A stretch of DNA of 39,872 bases, from positions 1-39,872 of the forward strand of contig JBBPIR010000010.1 in the NCBI GenBank assembly GCA_038040195.1, written 5' to 3'. The position numbers and the translations under genes are program-made. The notes below the pieces were generated by a model. That model was not told the DNA's origin. It saw nothing but the letters and a program-made list of their open reading frames with translations, and did no database searches. The DNA comes from Chloroflexota bacterium (lineage in GTDB: Bacteria > Chloroflexota > Limnocylindria > QHBO01). Below are positions 17,096 to 25,617 of this stretch, piece after piece (positions within the stretch are counted from its first letter, which is position 1; each line of letters starts with the position of its first letter).

Positions 17096-20000
17096 GTGGC
17101 TGCCGTCGTCCCCTCACCCAACCAGATCCCGATCTTCGAGGAGCTGGTGGGGCCGCCCGCACCCCGCCGACGCCACCTTCGTGTCCAGCCACCGCTTCTT
17201 GCCGACCTGACCGCTCGCCAGCGGCGGGCGGTGACGTGGGGCGACGGCCCGCTGCTGGTGGTGGCCGGGGCGGGCACCGGCAAGACGACGGTCCTCACCC
17301 GCCGCATTGCGTGGCTCATCGCCGAGCAGCGAGCCAAACCCTCCCAGATCCTGGCCCTGACCTTCACCGAGCGGGCCGCGGCCGAGATGCAGGAACGGGT
17401 CGACCAGCTCGTTCCGTATGGCTACGCCGATTCGGTGATCTGCACCTTCCACGCCTTCGGGGACCGTCTGATCCGGGAGCACGGGTTCGGGGCCGGGCTG
17501 TCGGACCAGGTGGCGGTCATGTCCCGTCCGGAGCAGGTGACGTTCCTGCGCGAGCATCTGGATGAGCTGCCCCTGGACCGATACCGCCCGCTCGGGGATC
17601 CGACCCGCTTCTTGTCGATGCTGGCCACGCACTTTTCGCGGGCGCGCGATGAGGACGCGTCCCCGGCCCAGTACCGCGCGGCCGCGGAGCGAATCGCGGC
17701 CCGCGCCGCCGCAGACCCCGACGACGCAGCGCTGGCCGAGGAGGCGGCCCGCCAGCAGGAGCTTGCGGCGGCCTATGAGACGTACGAGCAGCTCCTGCGC
17801 GCGGCGAATCGGATCGACTTCGGCGACCAGGTCAGCCTGGCCCTTGGCCTCCTGCGCGACCACCCGGACATCCTGGAAACGGAGCGAGGTCGCTATCGGT
17901 ACATCCTGGTCGACGAATTCCAGGACACGAACCATGCCCAGTTCGAGCTCGTGAAGCTGCTGGCGCCGGCCCCGTCAGGCAACGTCACCGTGGTCGGCGA
18001 CGACGACCAGAGCATCTACCGCTTCCGGGGCGCAGCCCTGTCGAACATTCTTGGCTACCGGGCCGCCTACCCAAAGACCGGCAGGGTGGTGCTGACCGAC
18101 AACTTCCGATCGCCCCAGGCGGTGCTGGACGCGGCGTATCGGCTCATCCGCCACAACGACCCCGATCGGCTCGAGGTCCGCGAACGGATCGACAAGCATC
18201 TGCGGGCACGCGGCCCGACGAAGCGGGTCGCGCCAGACGCGCCGGAGGTGAGCAGCCTCGCGTTCGCCACCACGTCCGACGAGGCCGACGCAGTGGCTGA
18301 GCGCATCACGGCCTCCATCGCCACCGGCCGGCGGGCAGGCGACCACGCCATCCTGGTCCGGGGCAACCGCGACGCGGATCCCTACCTGCGCGCGCTCAGC
18401 CTGCGGCGCATTCCGTGGCGCTTCAGCGGCACGGCAGGCCTGTACCGCCAGCCCGAGGTCCGCGTCCTGCTCAGCTTCCTGCGCGCGCTCAATGACTCCG
18501 AGGACTCGGTCAGCCTGTTCGACCTGGCCACCTCGGACATCTTCGGCCTCGCGCCCGACCAGGCCAGCCGCGTCCTGAACCGGGCGTCGCGCCGCCACCT
18601 CGGCCTGGAGGTCGCGCTGCGGCAAGGGCTGGCTGACCCGGCCCAAGCCACCCTGCGCGGAGCACCGGCCGCCATCGCTCAGCGCCTGCTCGCCGCCCTG
18701 GACGCCCATCGCGAGCTGGCGGCCCGGCTGGATGCCGGCGAGATCCTGTACCGGTTCGTGACCTCCACCGGGTGGCTGGCGCGATTGGCGCTCGAGGCCC
18801 GGGAAAGTGGTCCCGAACGGCTCCAGAACGTCGCCCGCCTCTTCGAAATCCTGCGCCGCGCGTCGGCCGTCCTTCGCGACCCGCGACTGCCGTTCCTCGT
18901 CGCCCGGCTGGATACGTTCATCCAGGCCGGCGACGACCCCGCGACGGCCGACGCGGACCTGGAGGCCACCGAGGCGGTCCACGTCCTGACCTGCCACAAG
19001 GCCAAGGGCCTCGAGTTTCCGATCGTGTTCATGGTCGGCATGGCCCAGGACCGATTCCCGACCCGCACGCGGCGCGAGCCGGTCGACCTGCCCGATGAGC
19101 TCGTCCGCGAGGTCGCAATCGACGGCGACTACCACCTCGCCGAGGAGCGGCGCCTGTGCTACGTGGGCATGACGCGGGCCCGCGAGAGGCTGACCATGAC
19201 CTGGGCCCGCGATGAAGGGGAGCGCCCGCGGCGGCCGAGCCAGTTCCTGCTCGAGGCCCTGGACGTGGGGCCCGCTCTTCCGGCCGACATCCTGCGGCCC
19301 AACCCGATGGAACGGATCGAGCGCCTCCGCCCGCCCACCGAGGTCGGGCCGGTGCGTTCGGTGGAGGCCCCGCGCCCCGGGTTGGTCGAGGAACCGCTCA
19401 CCTTGAGCTACGGCCAGGTCAGCGACTACACCGATTGCCCGGCCCGCTACCGCTACGCCCACCTGATTCGCCTGCCCACCCCGGTCAGCCATCCACTGGT
19501 CGTGGGCCGTGCCCTCCACGCCGCGGTCCAGGCCTTCCACCGGACCAAGATGGGCGGATCCGTGATGCCGCTCGAGGAGCTCCACGCCGAGCTCGATCGG
19601 CACTGGGAGTCCACCGGGTTCGTGACCCGGGCCCACGAAGATGCGCGCCGCGCCTCGGCCCGCGCCGCCCTGACTCGCTTCTGGAACGAGCAGCAGGCAT
19701 CCCCGGCTCCGGTCATCGGCGTCGAGCAGGAGTTCGCCTTTCGGTTCGGTCCGGACCGGGTCCGGGGACGGATCGACCGCATCGACCGCGATCCGGATGG
19801 CGCGATCGGCGTGGTCGACTACAAATCGGGCGATGTCCGCGACCCCGCGACGGCGACGCGCCGCTCGCGCGAGTCGCTCCAGCTGGCGATGTATGCCCTG
19901 GCCTGGGAATCCGAGCACGGGCGACCGCCGGACCGGCTCGCGCTGCACTTCCTCGAATCGGGGGAAGTGGGCCTCAGCCAGGCAACCCCCGCCCGTCTGG

Positions 20001-20128
20001 AGAAGGCCCGGTCCCAGATCGCGTCCACCGCCGCCGGGATTCGGGCCAAGCGCTTCGATGCCAACCCGGGACCGATGCGCTGTGCGTCCTGCCCGTTCCG
20101 TACCATCTGTCCTGACGCGGCGCGGTGA
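17096..20128 (+). CDS. UvrD/PcrA-type helicase fused to RecB-like nuclease with probable Fe-S cluster
   Basis: A 1010-residue SF1A helicase-nuclease. Helicase motifs are Walker A AGAGTGKTT (about residues 57-65), motif II VDEFQDTN (about 273), motif III GDDDQSIYRFRGA (about 300), motif IV LTDNFRS, motif V CHKAKGLEFPIVF (about 634) and motif VI YVGMTRARERL. The C-terminal 230 residues hold a PD-(D/E)XK nuclease: YGQVSDYTDCPARYRY, then RIDRIDRD and GVVDYKSG (about 909). Cys in YTDCPARY together with the terminal C-x2-C-x5-C of RCASCPFRTIC forms the four-cysteine set of iron-sulfur RecB/Cas4/AddB nucleases. This layout is shared with AdnA/AdnB and AddA-type end-processing enzymes. No partner subunit is nearby. 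GTG 17096 is chosen for the promoter spacing; ATG 17066 would add ten residues. Confidence 0.92.
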   Translation: MAAVVPSPNQIPIFEELVGPPAPRRRHLRVQPPLLADLTARQRRAVTWGDGPLLVVAGAGTGKTTVLTRRIAWLIAEQRAKPSQILALTFTERAAAEMQERVDQLVPYGYADSVICTFHAFGDRLIREHGFGAGLSDQVAVMSRPEQVTFLREHLDELPLDRYRPLGDPTRFLSMLATHFSRARDEDASPAQYRAAAERIAARAAADPDDAALAEEAARQQELAAAYETYEQLLRAANRIDFGDQVSLALGLLRDHPDILETERGRYRYILVDEFQDTNHAQFELVKLLAPAPSGNVTVVGDDDQSIYRFRGAALSNILGYRAAYPKTGRVVLTDNFRSPQAVLDAAYRLIRHNDPDRLEVRERIDKHLRARGPTKRVAPDAPEVSSLAFATTSDEADAVAERITASIATGRRAGDHAILVRGNRDADPYLRALSLRRIPWRFSGTAGLYRQPEVRVLLSFLRALNDSEDSVSLFDLATSDIFGLAPDQASRVLNRASRRHLGLEVALRQGLADPAQATLRGAPAAIAQRLLAALDAHRELAARLDAGEILYRFVTSTGWLARLALEARESGPERLQNVARLFEILRRASAVLRDPRLPFLVARLDTFIQAGDDPATADADLEATEAVHVLTCHKAKGLEFPIVFMVGMAQDRFPTRTRREPVDLPDELVREVAIDGDYHLAEERRLCYVGMTRARERLTMTWARDEGERPRRPSQFLLEALDVGPALPADILRPNPMERIERLRPPTEVGPVRSVEAPRPGLVEEPLTLSYGQVSDYTDCPARYRYAHLIRLPTPVSHPLVVGRALHAAVQAFHRTKMGGSVMPLEELHAELDRHWESTGFVTRAHEDARRASARAALTRFWNEQQASPAPVIGVEQEFAFRFGPDRVRGRIDRIDRDPDGAIGVVDYKSGDVRDPATATRRSRESLQLAMYALAWESEHGRPPDRLALHFLESGEVGLSQATPARLEKARSQIASTAAGIRAKRFDANPGPMRCASCPFRTICPDAAR

Positions 20129-20532
20129 AGCTCCGGGACCGTTTTCTGATCGTCGTTCTGCCGGCGGCAGCCGTGGCGGCGATGGTCGGCGTGCTCGTCC
20201 TGGCCACCGAGCTGTGCCCCGGCCCGGTGCCGGGTGATCCATGTCCCGATGCCGACCGGAACCGCGTGCTCGTGATCGGCCTGGCCGGCTTGGCGCTGGG
20301 GCTGCTCATCACGCCCGGGGCGTTCGTGGTCGACTTCGCAGCACGGCGCCGGATCGCGTATCTCGGGGCCTGGGGCCGCGCCGCCCGGCGCGGGGCGCTG
20401 GCCGGCCTGGTCCTGGCCGCGGTGGCAGGCTTGCGGCTGGTGGATGCCCTGAATCCCTTCTCGGCGGTGGTCGTGGGTGGCGTCGCCATGGCCGCCGAGT
20501 GGCTCGCCATTCGCCGGCTCGACAGCGAGTGA
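20125..20532 (+). CDS. Small three-helix membrane protein, unknown
   Basis: A 135-residue hydrophobic protein with three to four helices (about residues 8-28, 47-70, 88-105 and 110-128) and a short extracytoplasmic loop containing two Cys (CPGPVPGDPCPD) that could form a disulfide. Not recognised. GTG overlaps the helicase stop by 4 nt (GTGA) and its own stop overlaps the following methyltransferase start in the same way, so it is translated as part of a three-gene unit. Confidence 0.75.
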   Translation: MKLRDRFLIVVLPAAAVAAMVGVLVLATELCPGPVPGDPCPDADRNRVLVIGLAGLALGLLITPGAFVVDFAARRRIAYLGAWGRAARRGALAGLVLAAVAGLRLVDALNPFSAVVVGGVAMAAEWLAIRRLDSE

Positions 20533-21386
20533 CCCCCGGCCCCGACCCGGCGTCCGGCGATCCGTTCGGCGGGCAGGCCACAGACGCCGACCAGCTGGCC
20601 GAGATCTACGACCTCGAGCACGATGCTGTTATCGAGGACCGGGCTTTCTACCGTGAGCTCACTCGGCGGGTACGAGGGGCGGTGCTGGACCTCGGCTGCG
20701 GATCTGGTCGGCTGTTCGGAACGTTCCTCGACGGCCGCGCCAGCCGCATCGTCGGCGTGGATGCATCGGCGGCAATGCTTCGTCGCGCGCGGGCCCGCAT
20801 CGCAGCGGACCCGCGCCTGGCGGAAGCCGACGCGGAAGGCCGGATCGAGCTGGTCCTCGGCGACGTCCGATCCGTCCGGCGCCCGGAGCGCTTCGGGTTG
20901 ATCGTCGCTGCGGGTGTGCTGCCGCACCTCGACGGCCCGGAGGATGCGGCCCGGCTTCTGGCACGAGCCGCGCGGCTCCTCACCCCGCGTGGCCTGCTCG
21001 TGCTGGACGACCTGGGGCCGGGGGCGTTGCCGGCGGGCGACATGCCGCTGGCGGTGGACTGGGTCATCGAGTCTGAGGGCCGTCGCTTCACGCGGAGGAG
21101 CCAGCTCGTGCGCCGCGATGCACCCGAAGGGCTCAGGATCGCCCTGTCGACCGTGGTGGACCGACAGGACCCCGATGGTACGATAGCGCGGCTTCCGGCC
21201 AGTTTCCGCCTCTGGTACCCCTTTCCTGACATCGTCTCGCGGCTGGTTGAGGCCGCGGGACTCGCTGTCGCCGCGACCCACGGGTCCCACGACCCGGAGG
21301 CGTATTCGGCCGAGAGCGAGCGCCTGATCGTCCTCAGCCGGCGTATCCGGCACCGGTCAGCGCGACGTGGAATGGAACTCGGATGA
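20529..21386 (+). CDS. SAM-dependent class I methyltransferase
   Basis: A 285-residue Rossmann-fold methyltransferase. Motif I is VLDLGCGSGRLFG (about residues 51-63), followed by the acidic residue of beta-2 in IVGVDASAAML, motif II-like LVLGDVRSV and a post-motif AAGVLPHLD, then RLLTPRGLLVLDDLG. The N-terminal QLAEIYDLEHD fits small-molecule methyltransferases of the Methyltransf_25/11 type; the substrate is unknown. GTG 20529 overlaps the previous stop by 4 nt. It is the last gene of the helicase unit; the next gene begins 18 bp after its stop. Confidence 0.85.
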   Translation: MTPGPDPASGDPFGGQATDADQLAEIYDLEHDAVIEDRAFYRELTRRVRGAVLDLGCGSGRLFGTFLDGRASRIVGVDASAAMLRRARARIAADPRLAEADAEGRIELVLGDVRSVRRPERFGLIVAAGVLPHLDGPEDAARLLARAARLLTPRGLLVLDDLGPGALPAGDMPLAVDWVIESEGRRFTRRSQLVRRDAPEGLRIALSTVVDRQDPDGTIARLPASFRLWYPFPDIVSRLVEAAGLAVAATHGSHDPEAYSAESERLIVLSRRIRHRSARRGMELG

Positions 21387-21404
21387 GGCGATAACACAGA
21401 CAAG

Positions 21405-22553
21405 GTGGCAGGCGAGCGAATCCGGCTCTTGATGATCGAGGACGTGCCCCAAGTGGCGTCGCACGTCCGATCCCTGCTGGTCGCCCAGACCCAGATCCAG
21501 GTGGTCGAGGTTATCGGCGACGGGGATCGCGCGCTGGCCGCGGTCGGCGATTTCCGCCCCGACGTCGTGATTATCGACTGGCTGCTCCAGGGCCGGGTCA
21601 GCGGGGCCAAGGCCGCGTCCAGCATCCGGCAGGCCCATCCCGAGGTGGGGATCATCGTGCTCACCGTCCCGCAGGAGCCCATCACCGAGGATCCGGCACA
21701 GGGGATCGACGCCGTCCTCCGCATGCCGCTGGCCGGTTTCGACCTCACCACCATCATCCGCCGCATCGCCGAGGAACGGGTCACCGCCACGTCCGGTGCC
21801 GGGGCGCAAATGGTGAGCCTGTTCTCGCCCAAGGGTGGGGTGGGCCGGACGACGCTTGCCTACAACCTGGCCGTGGCCCTGGCGGGCGAAGAGCCGGTGT
21901 GCCTAGTCGACGGTTCGCTCCAGTTCTCGGACCTGCGCGGCCTGCTGCGAGCCCCGGCCAACGCGCTTTCCATCCTCGACCTGCCGACCGACAAGATCCG
22001 CGATAGCGACGTGTCGGAGGTCATGTGGCGCGATCCGTCCGGCATCGACGTCCTGCTCGCGCCGCCGCGGGTCGAGATGGCCGAGATGATCACCACCCGC
22101 GACATCGAGAAGTCGTTGTCCCTCCTCCGGCGCCTGTATGGCCACGTCGTGATTGACACACGTGCCGGGCTGACCGATGAGGTGCTCGCGTTCCTGGACG
22201 CCTCCGACCTGGTCCTCCAGATACTGACCTTCGACGCCATGGCGGTACGGGCCCTGGCCATGGCCAACGAGGCCTTCGCGGCCATCGGCTATCCCCCGTC
22301 CAAGATGGCGGTGGTCCTCAACCGAGCCGATGCGTCGGGCGGCATCACTCGGGAGGAGGTTGAGGAGGTCCTCGGCCAGCACATCGACTTCGAGATCGTG
22401 TCGGATGGCCACCTCGTGCTGGCCGCCAACAACGAGGGCGTGCCGTTCGTGTCGGCCAGTCCCGACGCCCAGATCTCCAAGGGCGTCCGCAGCATCGCGG
22501 CCGCCCTGTCGGCCCGACGCCGGACCCCGGCCCTGTCGGTGGCTACCCGCTGA
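21405..22553 (+). CDS. CpaE/TadZ-like receiver-ATPase with degenerate P-loop
   Basis: A 382-residue protein with the same architecture as the one at 2112-3320: a receiver domain (residues 1-125) and a MinD-like ATPase domain (135-375). The receiver keeps the acidic Glu12-Asp13 and Asp58, but the conserved Lys-Pro pair is replaced by Arg-Met-Pro (106-108). The deviant Walker A reads KGGVGRT (143-149), with Arg148 in place of the catalytic Lys; many CpaE/TadZ proteins likewise lack this Lys. A Walker B-like VIDTRAGLTD is present. It may act as a localiser rather than a cycling ATPase. GTG 21405 is the start. No pilus genes are near; murI follows 8 bp downstream. Confidence 0.83.
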   Translation: MAGERIRLLMIEDVPQVASHVRSLLVAQTQIQVVEVIGDGDRALAAVGDFRPDVVIIDWLLQGRVSGAKAASSIRQAHPEVGIIVLTVPQEPITEDPAQGIDAVLRMPLAGFDLTTIIRRIAEERVTATSGAGAQMVSLFSPKGGVGRTTLAYNLAVALAGEEPVCLVDGSLQFSDLRGLLRAPANALSILDLPTDKIRDSDVSEVMWRDPSGIDVLLAPPRVEMAEMITTRDIEKSLSLLRRLYGHVVIDTRAGLTDEVLAFLDASDLVLQILTFDAMAVRALAMANEAFAAIGYPPSKMAVVLNRADASGGITREEVEEVLGQHIDFEIVSDGHLVLAANNEGVPFVSASPDAQISKGVRSIAAALSARRRTPALSVATR

Positions 22554-22561
22554 CCCGGCCC

Positions 22562-23410
22562 GTGGTCTCGCCCGACCCGCGCCCGATCGCCGTCTTCGAC
22601 TCGGGCGTCGGCGGCCTGACCGTCCTGTCTGAAATCCAGCGCCGGCTCCCGGCCGAGACCACCATTTATCTCGGCGACAACGCCCGTACCCCGTACGGGG
22701 CGCGGCCAGCCGACGAGGTGCAGCAGTACACCCTGGAATGCGCGGCCTGGCTCATGGACCAACGACCCAAGGTGCTGGTCCTGGCCTGCAACACGGCCAC
22801 AGCCCAGGCCCTGCCGCAGATCCGAGAGCGGGTTGCGATTCCGGTCCTGGGCGTCGTGCGCCCCGGTGCGGTTGCGGCGGCAGCCGCCACCCGAAGCCGG
22901 CACGTCGGGGTCGTGGCGACCGCCGGGACGGTGGCGTCAGGCGCCTACCTGGCGGCCATTGGTGAGGCCGATCCGGGCGTCACGGTCAGCCAGCAGGCGT
23001 GCCCCGACCTGGTGCCGCTAGTAGAGGCCGGAGAGCTGGCCGGCGCTCAGGTGGAAGCGGCGATCAGCGGCTACCTGGATGCCCTCCGCGCCCAGGACGG
23101 GCAGCTCGACACCCTGCTCCTCGGCTGCACCCACTATCCGCTCCTGCGCCCGGTATTCGAACGACAGCTGGGCCCCGCGGTGAGCGTCGTCGACTCGGCG
23201 TTCACGACCGCGCTGGCGCTCGAGGACCTGCTCGATGCGCTCCAGGCCCGCAGCGGGCCGCGGACCGGCGTGCCGCCGGCCCCACACCGCGTGGTCACCA
23301 CCGGGGACCCGGCCGCGTTTCGCATGGTGGCGACCCGCGTCTTCGGCGGCGACCTGTCGGACATCGAAGCCATTGACCTGCCATCCGCGGAGCCGGCCCG
23401 CGCCGACTAG
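22562..23410 (+). CDS. murI: Glutamate racemase
   Basis: A 282-residue enzyme that converts L- to D-glutamate for peptidoglycan. Both catalytic cysteines are visible, Cys76 in LACNTATA and Cys189 in LGCTHYPLL, as are the N-terminal FDSGVGGLTV and the GDNARTPYG motif of the substrate pocket. Length and motif order match the family. GTG 22562 lies 8 bp after the CpaE-like gene, so co-transcription is likely. The TAG stop doubles as the first half of the TAGACT box for the next gene. Confidence 0.96.
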   Translation: MVSPDPRPIAVFDSGVGGLTVLSEIQRRLPAETTIYLGDNARTPYGARPADEVQQYTLECAAWLMDQRPKVLVLACNTATAQALPQIRERVAIPVLGVVRPGAVAAAAATRSRHVGVVATAGTVASGAYLAAIGEADPGVTVSQQACPDLVPLVEAGELAGAQVEAAISGYLDALRAQDGQLDTLLLGCTHYPLLRPVFERQLGPAVSVVDSAFTTALALEDLLDALQARSGPRTGVPPAPHRVVTTGDPAAFRMVATRVFGGDLSDIEAIDLPSAEPARAD

Positions 23411-23413
23411 ACT
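23408..23413 (+). promoter_or_regulatory. -10-like box TAGACT overlapping the murI stop codon
   Basis: The stop TAG of murI is the start of TAGACT, which ends 6 nt before the GTG at 23420. There is no Shine-Dalgarno, so a leaderless transcript starting at the GTG is the simplest reading. Confidence 0.55.
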
Positions 23414-23419
23414 GCGGGC

Positions 23420-24604
23420 GTGAGACGGAACACCTCGCGCCTGACGGCCGGGATCGTCCTTGGCAGCCTGCTGACGGTCACCGTGGCGGTGGCCGGCCGG
23501 CGGCTCGAGCGGCGCGCCGGCAGCCATCTGCTGGACTGGGCAGCCATTCGATCCATCGCGCGGCGCCGGGTCGGCGCCCGAACGGGCAGCCTGTCCGCGC
23601 GCGAGCGCCTCGCCGCCGAGGCGTTCTACGCCGCCGCCGCCGAGCGGGTGGCTCCCCTGGTGGCCGCCGAGATCGGGGCGCAGCTGGATCACCCGCTTGA
23701 GCCCCCGGCCGTCATCGACCGCCTGGCGTGGATCGACCTCAACCTCGGAACGTTCCAGCGCCTCATCGGTCGGCTGGAGACCGAGCTGATGGGGACGCGG
23801 TCAACGCCACGTGGGGCCGGCGCATCGCTGGCGCGCATCGTGAACCGCAGCCTCGGCAACCACCAGCTCGGCTGGCTGCTCGCCTTCCTGGCCGCCAAGG
23901 TTCTGGGACAGTACGACGTCAGCCTCCTGGCGAGCGCGGCACCTACCCGCGGCCGGCTCTACTTCGTCGACGCCAACGTGGCGGCCACCGCCGACAGTCT
24001 GGGCATCGAGCGCAACGCGTTCCGGACGTTCATCGCCATCCACGAGGTCACCCACGCCTATGAGTTCGAGGCGCATCCGTGGCTGCGGGCCCACTTTGCG
24101 GCCCTGGTCGAGGAGACCATCCACCGGCTGGCTGCCGATGCCGGCGGGCTGTGGGGCCGGCTGGCGAACGCGTCCCGCGGCGAGGGGCATTGGATGGAAC
24201 GCCTGATGACGCCCGAGCAGCGCGAGGCGTTCAGCCATACCCAGGCGCTGATGTCGCTGTTGGAAGGCGCCTCGAACCACGTCATGCATGCGGTCGGCGC
24301 CCGCATCCTGCCCGCCTTCGACGAGCTCCACGAGCGGTTCGAGGGCCGCCATCGGCGCCGCGGACCGCTGGAGCAGGTCGTCCTGCGGTTGACCGGGCTC
24401 GACCTCAAGCTCGAGCAATACGCGGAGGGCGAGCGATTCGTGGCCGCGGTCATGGCCCGCGGCCAGGCCGCCTTCGCGCGGGTGTGGCGGGGGCCCGAAT
24501 GGCTGCCCAGCCTGGCAGAGATCCGAGCACCTGAACGCTGGCTCGCGCGCGCCGACGCACGCGACGCGACCGCAGCGCGAGACACGGAGGAGGCCCGCTC
24601 CTGA
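23420..24604 (+). CDS. Zincin-like metalloprotease (F420 biosynthesis-associated family)
   Basis: A 394-residue protein of the zinc-dependent 'coenzyme F420 biosynthesis-associated' family (DUF2342/zincin_2 type). It has a short hydrophobic N-terminus (residues 8-26), the gluzincin motif HEVTH (His208, Glu209, His212) in FIAIHEVTHAYEFEAHPWLR, and the conserved LLAFLAAKVLGQYDVSLL and LYFVDANV segments. A third ligand is probably in the downstream helix with EGASNHVMHAVG. The family name comes from genome co-occurrence with F420 genes; proteolysis and substrate are unproven and no F420 genes occur in the window. The next gene overlaps by 4 nt. Confidence 0.85.
   Translation: MRRNTSRLTAGIVLGSLLTVTVAVAGRRLERRAGSHLLDWAAIRSIARRRVGARTGSLSARERLAAEAFYAAAAERVAPLVAAEIGAQLDHPLEPPAVIDRLAWIDLNLGTFQRLIGRLETELMGTRSTPRGAGASLARIVNRSLGNHQLGWLLAFLAAKVLGQYDVSLLASAAPTRGRLYFVDANVAATADSLGIERNAFRTFIAIHEVTHAYEFEAHPWLRAHFAALVEETIHRLAADAGGLWGRLANASRGEGHWMERLMTPEQREAFSHTQALMSLLEGASNHVMHAVGARILPAFDELHERFEGRHRRRGPLEQVVLRLTGLDLKLEQYAEGERFVAAVMARGQAAFARVWRGPEWLPSLAEIRAPERWLARADARDATAARDTEEARS
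24586..24593 (+). promoter_or_regulatory. Strong Shine-Dalgarno site deciding a CTG start
   Basis: GGAGGAGG lies 7 nt before CTG 24601, ideal spacing. No ATG, GTG or TTG in that frame is available between the preceding in-frame stop near 24532 and GTG 24670, which is 76 nt from the site. Confidence 0.8.
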
Positions 24605-25599
24605 GCCCGCCCCGGAAGGTCCGGATCCTGACCACTCCGATCTTCGGCGCTCCGCTGACCCCCGAGACGGTGGCCCGCATCGAGGCCGTTCCCGGCGCCG
24701 TGGTCACCCAGATCTCGCGTGACGGGCTGGCCCATGGCGACGCCGAGGCCGCCCTCGCCGAGGCCGAGGTCCTGCTCCGGGGTGGCATCGGCGCAGCTGC
24801 CCTGGACCACGTCATCGAACGCGCCCCGGCCCTGCGCTGGATCCATTCCATCTCCGCCGGGGTGGACAAGGTCGTGACCCCGCTGTCCCGGCAGCGGGGT
24901 CTGCAGGTCACCAATGCCCGGGGAGTCTTCTCGCGACCGATCGCTGAGTACGTGGTGATGATGTGCCTCGCTATCGCGCGCCGCCTGCCGCAGCTGTTCG
25001 ACCTCCAACGCGAGCGGACTTGGCAGCCCCTGCGCGGCACGGAGCTGGGCGGCCTCACGGTCGGCATCGTCGGCTACGGCAGCATCGGCGCCGAGGTGGC
25101 GCGCCTGCTGGCGCCGTTCCGGACCCGCATCGTGGCTACCCGTCGCCACCCGGAGCTGGGCAGCGGGGAGCTATCGAACGTCGAGGTCTGGGGTGTAGAT
25201 CGCATGCATGACCTGCTCCAAACCGCCGACGTGGTCGTCATTGCCGCTCCGTTGACCGACACCACGGCCGGGCTGATCGGTGCGGCCGAGCTGCAGGAGA
25301 TGCCGGGTCATGCCTGGCTGATCAACATCGCCCGCGGCCGGCTGGTGGACGAGCTGGCCCTGTGTCGTGCCCTGGCCGCGGGCTGGATCGGCGGCGCTGT
25401 GCTCGACGTCTTCGACGAGGAGCCGCTCCCCGCCGACTCGCCGCTGTACGACACGCCCAACCTGGTCATCACGCCGCACACCTCCTGGTCCTCCGACCGG
25501 GTCCTCGAGCGCAGCCTCGACCTGTTCGTGGCCAACCTCGAACGCTACCTCGCCGACCAGCCGCTCGAGAACCTGGTCGACCTCGAGGCTGGCTACTGA
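24601..25599 (+). CDS. D-isomer-specific 2-hydroxyacid dehydrogenase, probable CTG start
   Basis: A 332-residue NAD(P)-dependent oxidoreductase that reduces 2-keto acids or oxidises D-2-hydroxyacids. The nucleotide-binding GIVGYGSIG lies at about residues 155-163, and the catalytic Arg245 (NIARGRLVDE), Glu274 (VFDEEPL) and His293 (ITPHTSW) are all present. CTG 24601 is preferred over GTG 24670: it lies 7 nt after GGAGGAGG, overlaps the previous stop as CTGA, and the 23 added residues (KVRILTTPIFGAPLTPE) form the first beta strand and helix expected of the family. Substrate unknown; the fold includes glyoxylate/hydroxypyruvate, phosphoglycerate and D-lactate dehydrogenases. Confidence 0.9.
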   Translation: MSPPRKVRILTTPIFGAPLTPETVARIEAVPGAVVTQISRDGLAHGDAEAALAEAEVLLRGGIGAAALDHVIERAPALRWIHSISAGVDKVVTPLSRQRGLQVTNARGVFSRPIAEYVVMMCLAIARRLPQLFDLQRERTWQPLRGTELGGLTVGIVGYGSIGAEVARLLAPFRTRIVATRRHPELGSGELSNVEVWGVDRMHDLLQTADVVVIAAPLTDTTAGLIGAAELQEMPGHAWLINIARGRLVDELALCRALAAGWIGGAVLDVFDEEPLPADSPLYDTPNLVITPHTSWSSDRVLERSLDLFVANLERYLADQPLENLVDLEAGY

Positions 25600-25617
25600 C
25601 CGATGGGGGTCTGACCG

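Noticed and set aside
17975-20242. 755-codon open frame on the minus strand opposite the helicase-nuclease
   Set aside because: Its translation is Gly/Arg/Ala/Val-rich with no motif. The plus strand carries all helicase motifs. Long antisense frames are expected at this GC content because stop codons are rare.
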